This document shows positions 5,502 through 11,694 of a stretch of DNA of 11,694 nt, one piece after another. This stretch comes from Candidatus Micrarchaeota archaeon CG_4_10_14_0_2_um_filter_60_11 (lineage in GTDB: Archaea; Micrarchaeota; Micrarchaeia; Norongarragalinales; Norongarragalinaceae), in NCBI GenBank assembly GCA_002792915.1, contig PFPF01000062.1, positions 1 to 11,694 on the forward strand, written 5' to 3'. Under the pieces are notes generated by a model, which worked only from the letters and a program-made list of their open reading frames with translations, searched no databases and was not told where the DNA came from. The position numbers were made by a program, and so were the translations under genes. Position 1 is the first letter of the stretch, and every line of letters begins with the position of its first letter.

Positions 5502-6496
5502 ACGCCGTGTTGGAAAAAATCTTCGAATTGGACCCCGCCCAGATGCGCCGAAAGGGCAACTGGCTTTGGTGGTGGTGGATTTTCTACTTCGACGAGCCGC
5601 GCGACAAGCCAAAACAGGTAATGGTGCTCTGGTCCACCAAGAACGAGAGGAAAATCAACTGCAACGGCTTGGACATCAGCCTCCGCCACGAGTTCATCAA
5701 GCGGGACGGCGCGGCATGGAATATTGACGGCGCGGTAGCCGCGTGGTATTACGACGGCAGGCAAATGCGCGAAAATTACCTGCTGAACCACGCTGACGTG
5801 CTCGTCGAGGCGAACCGCCTGGGCACGAAGGAGCCGTTCACCGAGTTCAGCCGCGAAAAAAACGGTTTCATGGTCTCGGCGGGAGATTTGCAGTTCCAAA
5901 TCGGCGAACCGGAAAAAACGGGTTTTTACGCGCCCGACTCGAAGGAATCCGTGTTCTTGAAAAAGTTCTCGTACGACATCTTCAAAATCAACCGCGTGCC
6001 CTTCGAGTCCAACGCGGGGCGAGGCACGGCATACTTCCAGCGCGTGCGCATCAACGCGCCCGTCCCGCCCTGGTACTGGGGGCTCTATCACTTCGAAGGC
6101 GGCGGGGCCGTGCACTATTACCAGCCGCACTTGGGCGCGAGCGCGCTCACGAACAAGCCGGGAGGGGGCGCGTTCCCCGTAAAAAAACACTTCCAGTTTT
6201 GGGACGGCAGGCGGCTGTTCGACAACCGCGCGTGCAGCGTCAGGCGCGTCGGCGGCGGAAACCCCGCGTTCATTGTGGAGAGCGACGGGGCGGCGGGCAA
6301 GGCGAAAATGCTCGTTGAATCCTATTCGCACGCCTGCTGGGCTTTCCGCAAAGGCAGGTTAAACCGCCTGGATTACAACGAGTACCCCGCGCTGGTAAAA
6401 GAATTCAGCTTCAGGAACGCGTCGGGAAAATGGGCGCTGGACGACTTGGGGCAGGGCAGGGGAAACAGCGAGCACGCCACGGGCTTCCTCTGGTAA
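5498..6496 (+). CDS. Trp/aromatic-rich protein of unknown function, possibly lipocalin-like
   Basis: 332 aa from GTG at 5498, which overlaps the toxin stop as GTGA, the same junction as antitoxin/toxin. A GTG at 5480 would add six residues and overlap the toxin more. The N-terminus has Trp22 and a run WWWW at 24-27 followed by IFYF. Further aromatic clusters are AAWYYDG and PPWYWGLYHFEGGGAVHYY. There is no signal peptide or membrane helix. The alternating polar and aromatic beta-like pattern recalls the AttH/CrtC two-barrel lipocalin-like group, whose members bind hydrophobic ligands. This resemblance is weak and from memory, so no function is assigned. Cotranscription with the toxin-antitoxin pair is likely from the overlap, but it may be an unrelated chromosomal gene. 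Confidence 0.75.
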   Translation: MNAVLEKIFELDPAQMRRKGNWLWWWWIFYFDEPRDKPKQVMVLWSTKNERKINCNGLDISLRHEFIKRDGAAWNIDGAVAAWYYDGRQMRENYLLNHADVLVEANRLGTKEPFTEFSREKNGFMVSAGDLQFQIGEPEKTGFYAPDSKESVFLKKFSYDIFKINRVPFESNAGRGTAYFQRVRINAPVPPWYWGLYHFEGGGAVHYYQPHLGASALTNKPGGGAFPVKKHFQFWDGRRLFDNRACSVRRVGGGNPAFIVESDGAAGKAKMLVESYSHACWAFRKGRLNRLDYNEYPALVKEFSFRNASGKWALDDLGQGRGNSEHATGFLW

Positions 6497-6503
6497 ACCG
6501 CGC

Positions 6504-6511
6504 TTTTTTAA
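6504..6511 (+). promoter_or_regulatory. TATA-like element of the polytopic membrane protein gene
   Basis: TTTTTTAA is centred about 28 nt before the ATG at 6536. Its T-run lies directly after the stop of the preceding gene and may also end that transcript. Confidence 0.5.
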
Positions 6512-6535
6512 GCCGCTTTCCGTTCCGTTAATCGT

Positions 6536-7276
6536 ATGAAGGCGCGCAACGAAACGCAGGGCTTGCTGGCTTTGGGCATACTCGCCGGCGTGCTGGTTTT
6601 CGCGTTCAACGTGGTGGGTCCCTGGAGCTTCGGGGGATTGCCCGCTGAGGCGGCGTGCGTGCTGCTTTGCTTGTTCGCCTTGTCCTCATTCATGATTGCG
6701 CACAGGCAATCGTCCTTCGAGGCGCGCGAGGCGTGGGGCTTTTTCACGGCCGGCTTCGCCGTTTGGGTTGTCCTGGAGTTCCTCGAAATCATGGAGCTGG
6801 CGGGTTCCTTCAGCCTGTCCTATCTGGTCGTTCCGGCGTTGACCGTGCCTGCGTACGCGCTGCTGCTGGCGGGCTTGTACAAGGCGTGCCGGGCCGTGCC
6901 GAAGCCGCGCACCGCCAACGCGAAGACCGCCGCGGCATTGTTGACCGCAGTGGCCGCGGGAGCGGTGCTAGCGGGCATGCTTTACTACGGCAAGCTTGAC
7001 GCGCTGGACTGGTTTTACGCAATCGCGAACGTCGCCTTGGCGGGCTGGAGCATTTACGCGCTCACCGCCTGCCTGGAGAACGGCGAGACGGACGCGCCTT
7101 TCAAGCTGTTGGGCGCGGGGCTGCTGCTGCTCGCAATGCACTCGGAAGTGCTGGAATTGACGCGCAACGGCTCCGGCGCATACCCGCACATGGTTTACGC
7201 CTTTGACGGCATCCGGTTCCTCGGCTACCTGTTCCTGATTTGGGCCGGCGAAAGGCAGGCGAAGCTGGGTGCATAG
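6536..7276 (+). CDS. Polytopic membrane protein, 7-8 predicted spans, unknown function
   Basis: 246-aa, very hydrophobic protein. I count about eight hydrophobic segments, near residues 10-32, 40-60, 67-85, 93-115, 130-150, 158-178, 190-208 and 223-240. Short charged loops separate them (for example HRQSSFEAREA and KPRTANAK). There is no soluble signalling or catalytic domain and no conserved motif I recognise. Similar 7TM sensor-like proteins occur in archaea, but nothing here proves a sensor role. ATG is chosen because it lies 28 nt after a TATA box, giving a leaderless mRNA. It is transcribed in the same direction as trpS, but trpS has its own promoter in the 36-nt gap. Confidence 0.8.
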   Translation: MKARNETQGLLALGILAGVLVFAFNVVGPWSFGGLPAEAACVLLCLFALSSFMIAHRQSSFEAREAWGFFTAGFAVWVVLEFLEIMELAGSFSLSYLVVPALTVPAYALLLAGLYKACRAVPKPRTANAKTAAALLTAVAAGAVLAGMLYYGKLDALDWFYAIANVALAGWSIYALTACLENGETDAPFKLLGAGLLLLAMHSEVLELTRNGSGAYPHMVYAFDGIRFLGYLFLIWAGERQAKLGA

Positions 7277-7282
7277 CAAACG

Positions 7283-7290
7283 ATTTAAGA
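7283..7290 (+). promoter_or_regulatory. TATA-like element of trpS
   Basis: ATTTAAGA is centred about 26 nt before the trpS ATG, with no Shine-Dalgarno between them, indicating a leaderless transcript. Confidence 0.55.
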
Positions 7291-7312
7291 CGCGCGCCGC
7301 GTTAACTAAACC

Positions 7313-8410
7313 ATGAAAATCAACCCGTGGGGCAGCGAGCTCATCAAGGACTACGAGCCCTTGTTCAACGAGTTCGGGCTCCAGCACGTCACGGACGAAA
7401 TGCGCGAACGCTTCGAAAAGAACCGCGAGTTCCGCCGCGGCATCGTGTTCGCCCACCGCGGGTTCGACGATTACGTCAAGGCGGCGGACGAGGGCAAGCG
7501 CGTAGCCGTAATGAGCGGAATCAAGCCGTCAAGCGAATTCCACTTGGGCAGCAAGCTCACCGCCGAAGAGATAATTTTCATGCAAAAAGAGTTCGGCGCA
7601 ACCGCGTTCTACGCGGTCGCGGACAACGAGGCGCTGGCGGACAACGGCATGGGCTACGAGGAAACGGCTCCGCTCGCGGTTAGCAACGTCGCCGACTTGC
7701 TCGCGCTGGGCTTGGACCCGGACAACGCCTTCGTTTACAAGCAAAGCACTTGCCTGCCCGTGCTGAATTTCGCGCAGCTGGCGGCTCGGCGCACCACGAT
7801 GGCAACGCTCGAGGCGCTGTACGGCCACCAGAACCTTTCGCTTTACCTCGCGGTGCTCACGCAGGCGGGCGACATACTCCAGCCGCTGTTCAAGGAGAAC
7901 GGCTTCGAACGCGTCGTGGTTCCAGTTGGCGTCGACCAGGACCCGCACATCCGCTTTTCCCGCGACCTCGCCGCAAAACTGGGTTACCCGCTGCCCGCCG
8001 CGGCGTTCCACCGCTTCTTCCGCGCGCTGAACGGCGAGACGAAAATGAGCAAGCGCGACCCGGACAGCATGCTCTCGTTGAGCGACTCTGCCGACGACGT
8101 GAAGCGCAAGGTTTCAAAGGCGCTGACGGGCGGCAGGAGCACGGTTGAAGAGCAGAAGAAGCTGGGCGCGGAGTGGCGCAAGTGCGTGGTTTACGAGCTG
8201 ATGTTCTACCACTTCGAGGACGACGACAAGGAACTGGAGAAAATCCGCACGCAATGCGAGACGGGAAAAATAATGTGCGGCGAGTGCAAGCTCAAGCGCA
8301 TCAAGAAGATTCAGGATTATTTGAAGAAGCACCAGGAAAAGAAGAAGAAACTAATGCCTAAGGCGGAAGAGCTGCTGGAAGAGCGCGCCTGCGGAATGGA
8401 GGCGGACTGA
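7313..8410 (+). CDS. trpS: Tryptophanyl-tRNA synthetase, archaeal type
   Basis: Class I aminoacyl-tRNA synthetase that charges tRNA-Trp in the cytoplasm. At 365 aa it fits the compact archaeal/eukaryal type. The Rossmann signature HLG (residues 77-79, in SSEFHLGSKLT) and the KMSKR loop (244-248, followed by DPDS) are both intact. GVDQDPHIRFSRDLA just before KMSKR is the Trp-specific element that separates it from TyrRS. The C-terminal part has CETGKIMCGECK, then a Lys-rich helix (KKHQEKKKK) that probably contacts tRNA. The ATG is placed by the TATA box 26 nt upstream. A 97-aa gene starts 1 nt after its stop and is almost certainly in the same operon. Confidence 0.95.
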   Translation: MKINPWGSELIKDYEPLFNEFGLQHVTDEMRERFEKNREFRRGIVFAHRGFDDYVKAADEGKRVAVMSGIKPSSEFHLGSKLTAEEIIFMQKEFGATAFYAVADNEALADNGMGYEETAPLAVSNVADLLALGLDPDNAFVYKQSTCLPVLNFAQLAARRTTMATLEALYGHQNLSLYLAVLTQAGDILQPLFKENGFERVVVPVGVDQDPHIRFSRDLAAKLGYPLPAAAFHRFFRALNGETKMSKRDPDSMLSLSDSADDVKRKVSKALTGGRSTVEEQKKLGAEWRKCVVYELMFYHFEDDDKELEKIRTQCETGKIMCGECKLKRIKKIQDYLKKHQEKKKKLMPKAEELLEERACGMEAD

Positions 8411-8411
8411 A

Positions 8412-8705
8412 ATGCCGAAAGAAATGGCGGAATTCTTGCACGATTACGCGCTCGGGAAACCGAAAACCGAGAAGTTGCCGAACAGCAGCACGCAATTGGT
8501 CTTGCAGGTAAAAAGGATGAAGCAGGAACTCGTCAAGGACGGCGTGAGCGCCATACTGCGGGATAGGGAACTCATCAAGAAAATGGAGCTTGAAGTCAGC
8601 AGGGGCGAGTTGCGCATTGAAGCGCACACGCCCGAAGCCGAAGCTTACCTGATTCAGGTAAAAAAGGCCCTGCTTGCCCGCATGGCGGTCAACGGCTCGC
8701 GTTAG
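8412..8705 (+). CDS. 97-aa hypothetical protein in an operon with trpS
   Basis: I do not recognise this gene. The product is 97 aa, soluble and highly charged, mostly helical: residues 1-12 (KEMAEFLHDYA), an NSST turn near 24-27, a Lys/Arg-rich helix (LQVKRMKQELVKDG), then a strand-like stretch ELEVSRGELRIEAHTPEAEAYLIQVKKAL. It has no Cys and no membrane span. The start lies 1 nt after the trpS stop, with no room for a promoter, so it depends on trpS transcription. An in-frame ATG at 8424 is an alternative. The 3' end overlaps the opposing lipoprotein gene by 17 nt. It may be a genuine lineage-specific protein; coding is supported by tight spacing and composition, not by homology. Confidence 0.68.
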   Translation: MPKEMAEFLHDYALGKPKTEKLPNSSTQLVLQVKRMKQELVKDGVSAILRDRELIKKMELEVSRGELRIEAHTPEAEAYLIQVKKALLARMAVNGSR

Positions 8706-9261
8706 CTATTTCCACGAGGGTTATCTCGAACTCTAGGGCTTCGCCCGCGAGCGGGTGGTTGCAGTCCGCGGTGAAAGTCGAGTTGCTCACGTTCAAGACC
8801 ATGCAGTTGGCGCCGCCGAACTGTTCGAGGAGCCACTGCCCCGCGTGCAGGGACTCGCCGCCGTACACCAGGTCGCTCTTGTTGGCGACGAACACGAGCG
8901 AATCGTTGTGAACGCCGAATCCCTCGGCCGCGGGAACCGTCGCGATTTTGAACTCGCCTTGCGACATGCCAAGCACCGCGCCCTCCAAGCCGACGGGTAT
9001 AACCTTGCCGGCGCCCACGGTAAATTTGAGGGGTTCGTAAACTTCCCGTTCGCGCAAACCCGCCTTGAGGGCGACCTCGCGAATGGTCGATTCGAATACG
9101 AAGCCGTCGGAAGCGCGCTTTGCCGTGTAGTCGATGCGCACCGTGTCGTTGAGCGCAACCTTGCGCATTGCGGGCGAAGGCGTCGCGCTCGGCTGGACTC
9201 CCGTCTGGACGCAACCCGCCAGCAGCACGAAAGCCACGGCAAGCAGGAACAATTTTTTCAT
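8689..9261 (-). CDS. FKBP-type (SlyD-like) peptidyl-prolyl isomerase lipoprotein
   Basis: 190 aa. A signal peptide (KK, then a hydrophobic core) ends in the lipobox LLAGC, so Cys17 would be lipidated and the protein anchored outside the cell membrane. A Ser/Thr/Pro linker (residues 24-31) leads to an FKBP domain: VRIDYTAKRASDGFVFEST (41-59), LKFTVGAGKVIPVGLEGAVLGM, an inserted flap with AEGFG, and NHPLAG (168-173) followed by EALEFEITLVEI, the end typical of SlyD-like archaeal FKBPs. It should speed proline isomerisation and fold secreted proteins. The insert holds two cysteines (CMVLNV and DCNHP) that could form a disulfide. The ATG lies 26 nt from a TATA box. The 3' end overlaps the 97-aa gene convergently. 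Confidence 0.88.
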   Translation of the reverse strand: MKKLFLLAVAFVLLAGCVQTGVQPSATPSPAMRKVALNDTVRIDYTAKRASDGFVFESTIREVALKAGLREREVYEPLKFTVGAGKVIPVGLEGAVLGMSQGEFKIATVPAAEGFGVHNDSLVFVANKSDLVYGGESLHAGQWLLEQFGGANCMVLNVSNSTFTADCNHPLAGEALEFEITLVEIANASR

Positions 9262-9283
9262 GACGCAATTACCGCACCAACGC

Positions 9284-9291
9284 CTTTAATC
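9284..9291 (-). promoter_or_regulatory. TATA-like element of the FKBP lipoprotein gene
   Basis: On the minus strand GATTAAAG is centred about 26 nt before the ATG at 9261, suggesting a leaderless transcript. Confidence 0.5.
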
Positions 9292-9306
9292 CTTTTTGGA
9301 AGCGGG

Positions 9307-9368
9307 GGCTTTGCTCCTGAAGGTGCTTCCTAAATGACGATTAGGAGCCGGTCGGCGAGTTTAGGAGC
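9307..9368. repeat. Left cluster of TTTAGGAGC-type repeats
   Basis: Contains an inverted copy GGCTTTGCTCCTGAA (9307-9321) and two direct copies, TTAGGAGC at 9341 and TTTAGGAGC at 9360, 20 bp apart. GCTTCCTAA can fold back on TTAGGAGC at 9341. The left inverted copy matches the right end of the next cluster at 14 of 15 positions. Confidence 0.7.
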
Positions 9369-9385
9369 AGGGCGCAAAACAAGAG

Positions 9386-9396
9386 TAATTAAAAAA
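9386..9396 (+). promoter_or_regulatory. TATA-like element of the micro-operon
   Basis: TAATTAAAAAA is centred about 25 nt before the ATG at 9415, the spacing seen at recognised genes in this window. It is the main evidence that this otherwise gene-free stretch is transcribed. Confidence 0.5.
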
Positions 9397-9414
9397 CGCA
9401 GCCGTAAGGGGGAT

Positions 9415-9462
9415 ATGGGCATTTTAGACTGGGCGGAAAAAATGAGGCGATGGGGGAAATGA
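9415..9462 (+). CDS. Candidate 15-aa peptide, first gene of a micro-operon
   Basis: ATG to TGA encodes MGILDWAEKMRRWGK, which could form a short amphipathic helix with Trp6 and Trp13 and a basic C-terminal half. The TATA box spacing predicts a leaderless start exactly here, and a GGGGG run lies 4-5 nt upstream. Its stop overlaps the start of the 33-aa membrane peptide as ATGA. It may act as a leader ORF that couples translation of the second gene. So short an ORF can occur by chance; promoter position and overlap are the support. Confidence 0.4.
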   Translation: MGILDWAEKMRRWGK

Positions 9463-9560
9463 ACAAGTGGATTTTGGCGGGCGTAGTTCTCGGCGTGCTG
9501 GCTGGCGTGGCAATATTGGTATGGCTGGGTGTGTTGAATTATGACTTCTTCCCCTTCTGA
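9459..9560 (+). CDS. Candidate 33-aa single-span membrane peptide
   Basis: ATG to TGA gives 33 residues: MNKW, a hydrophobic span of about 22 residues (5-26, with spaced Gly and Val), then NYDFFPF. The short basic N-terminus suggests the tail faces outward. GGGGG (9452-9456) sits just before the start, and the ATG overlaps the upstream stop (ATGA). The uninterrupted hydrophobic codons and tidy end look like a real small membrane protein, perhaps a subunit or regulator of a membrane complex or a type I-toxin-like peptide. No function can be assigned. It lies between two clusters of the TTTAGGAGC repeat. Confidence 0.55.
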   Translation: MNKWILAGVVLGVLAGVAILVWLGVLNYDFFPF

Positions 9561-9563
9561 CAG

Positions 9564-9616
9564 TTTAGGAGCAACTTTCGGACTTTAGGAGCAGGTTAGG
9601 CTTTAGGAGCAAAGCC
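9564..9616. repeat. Right cluster of TTTAGGAGC repeats, ending in a hairpin
   Basis: Three exact TTTAGGAGC copies at 9564, 9584 and 9602 (spacing 20 and 18), each followed by A. The last is the loop and flank of a perfect hairpin GGCTTT-AGGAGC-AAAGCC (9599-9616). It starts only 4 nt after the membrane-peptide stop, so it may also act in RNA 3'-end formation. Repeats of 9 bp are too short for CRISPR. Confidence 0.8.
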
Positions 9617-9631
9617 GAAGCGGGGCAAGGG

Positions 9632-9671
9632 TTAAAATAACGCGGCGGGCTTGAGTTTGATTTGGTGGGAG
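9632..9671 (+). promoter_or_regulatory. thyX promoter and ribosome binding site
   Basis: TTAAAATAA (9632-9640) is a good TATA box; a start near 9662 gives a leader of about 14 nt. GGTGGGAG (9664-9671) is a strong Shine-Dalgarno 4 nt before the ATG, so unlike most genes here thyX appears to have a leader. Confidence 0.55.
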
Positions 9672-9675
9672 TCTG

Positions 9676-10373
9676 ATGCCTGAAACCGGTTTGCACGTCG
9701 AATTGCTTTACAACACGCCCGAGCCCGAGAAGGCGTGCGCCGCCGCCGCGAGGCAATGCTACAGCACGCGCGGGGCAAGCGAACTCATGGACGCGCTCAC
9801 CGACGAGGAGGCAACGCGCCTGATTAGGCAGGTAGTCAAGAGCGGGCACCACTCGGTGCTTGAGCACGCGTCGTTCACCTTCGCCGCGGAAGGAATAAGC
9901 CGCGCTTGCACGCACCAGCTCGTGCGCCACCGCCTTGCTTCTTATTCCCAGCAGAGCCAGCGCTACGTGAAAGCCAAGGACTTCAACTACATCGTGCCCG
10001 CGAGCGTGAAGGCGAAGGGCAAGGAAAAGCAGTTTACCGACTTCATGGCTGCTGCGGCCGCGCTTTACGCGGAATTGGGCGAAGCGGGCGTGGACAAGGA
10101 GGACGCGCGCTTCGTGCTGCCGAACGCGTGCGAAACCAAGATAGTCATAACCATGAACTGCCGCGAGCTGCTGCACTTCTTCGAAAAGCGCACCTGCACG
10201 CGCGCCCAATGGGAAATACGCGCGTTGGCGAACGAGATGCTCAAGCTGTGCAAGGAGAAGGCGCCCGTGATTTTCGGGGACGCCGGCGCGGCGTGCGTCA
10301 GCCGCCTGGAATGCCGCGAAGGCAAGATGTCGTGCGGCAGGTGGAAATCGATAAAGGGCGCGAGGCTCGTGGA

Positions 10374-10377
<4 letters not shown>
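9676..10377 (+). CDS. thyX: Flavin-dependent thymidylate synthase (ThyX)
   Basis: Makes dTMP from dUMP with methylene-tetrahydrofolate and FADH2/NADPH, producing tetrahydrofolate rather than dihydrofolate, so no DHFR is needed. At 233 aa it has the ThyX signature RHR(x7)S: Arg84-His85-Arg86 and Ser94 within RHRLASYSQQSQRY. Other family marks are SGHHSVLEH (56-64, FAD site), the ISRACTHQLVRH segment, and NCRELLHFFEKR with the following RAQWEIR that binds dUMP. The C-terminal tail CVSRLECREGKMSCGR is usual for one ThyX subgroup. The ATG is fixed by a strong ribosome binding site. Its stop overlaps glyA as ATGA, coupling it to the enzyme that supplies its one-carbon donor. Confidence 0.96.
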
Positions 10378-11591
<1,214 letters not shown>

Positions 11592-11619
11592 GAAGCCCCG
11601 CCGACAAGTAGTATTGCGA

Positions 11620-11694
11620 GGGCCTATAGCTCAGCCTGGACAGAGCGACTGGCTTCTAACCAGTAGGTCCTGGGTTCAAATCCCAGTAGGCCCG
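11620..11694 (+). tRNA. tRNA-Arg (anticodon TCT)
   Basis: 75 nt, no intron. The acceptor GGGCCTA pairs with TAGGCCC (11687-11693), and G11694 is the discriminator. The D stem is GCTC/GAGC, the anticodon stem ACTGG/CCAGT, and the loop CTTCTAA has TCT at 11655-11657. The T arm is CTGGG, TTCAAAT, CCCAG. It reads AGA/AGG arginine codons. The gene ends exactly at the window end, so an encoded CCA cannot be judged. Confidence 0.95.

Noticed and set aside
9306..9350. A degenerate tRNA suggested by GCTCCTGA pairing with TTAGGAGC
   Set aside because: The enclosed sequence is too short and has no T loop or anticodon arm.
9564..9616. A CRISPR array in the regularly spaced TTTAGGAGC repeats
   Set aside because: The repeat is only 9 bp, spacers are 9-11 bp, there are three copies, and no cas gene is near.
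9307..9616. A complete insertion sequence
   Set aside because: The 310-bp unit has inverted ends but no transposase, and no clear target duplication is visible.

Overview
The window is archaeal chromosome. It carries a 20S proteasome beta subunit with a short propeptide, an archaeal KH/beta-CASP termination nuclease (aCPSF1/FttA), an AK6/Fap7-type adenylate kinase, an archaeal-type TrpRS and a tRNA-Glu with an intron after position 37. Many starts have a TTTAAA-like TATA box about 25-30 nt upstream, as expected for TBP/TFB promoters with leaderless mRNAs. The small, overlapping genes, the many unrecognised proteins and the ThyX-type thymidylate synthase suggest a small-genome lineage, perhaps DPANN (Diapherotrites- or Micrarchaeota-like). 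That placement is inference. Coding DNA is GC-rich and promoters are AT-rich.

Region 1 (1-3143, + strand): psmB, aCPSF1 and a Cys-rich AK6-like kinase, the last two joined by an ATGA overlap. Region 2 (3129-4339, - strand): an unrecognised gene of about 400 codons, split by an apparent one-base frameshift at 3461-3464, with a perfect palindrome in its promoter. Region 3 (4419-4995): a 35-aa lysine-headed, Asp/Glu-tailed microprotein gene, intron-containing tRNA-Glu(TTC), and a gene-free stretch. In that stretch the 3' end of the tRNA is copied twice more, each extra copy preceded by a strong hairpin. Region 4 (4996-6496, + strand): a toxin-antitoxin pair (ribbon-helix-helix antitoxin and RelE/ParE toxin) and an overlapping Trp-rich protein of unknown function. 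Region 5 (6536-8705, + strand): a polytopic membrane protein, trpS and a 97-aa hypothetical protein. Region 6 (8689-9261, - strand): an FKBP-type peptidyl-prolyl isomerase lipoprotein. Region 7 (9262-9675): two clusters of a TTTAGGAGC repeat around a candidate two-gene micro-operon that would encode a 15-aa peptide and a 33-aa single-span membrane peptide. Region 8 (9676-11694, + strand): thyX and glyA overlapping by ATGA, then tRNA-Arg(TCT) reaching the window end.

The main functional links are as follows. GlyA makes methylene-tetrahydrofolate, which ThyX uses for dTMP. PsmB and aCPSF1 are an archaeal housekeeping neighbourhood (protein turnover and 3'-end formation). The toxin-antitoxin pair next to tRNA 3'-end repeats resembles an integration hotspot. 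The least explained parts are the tRNA 3'-end repeats, the TTTAGGAGC-flanked micro-operon and the acidic microprotein.
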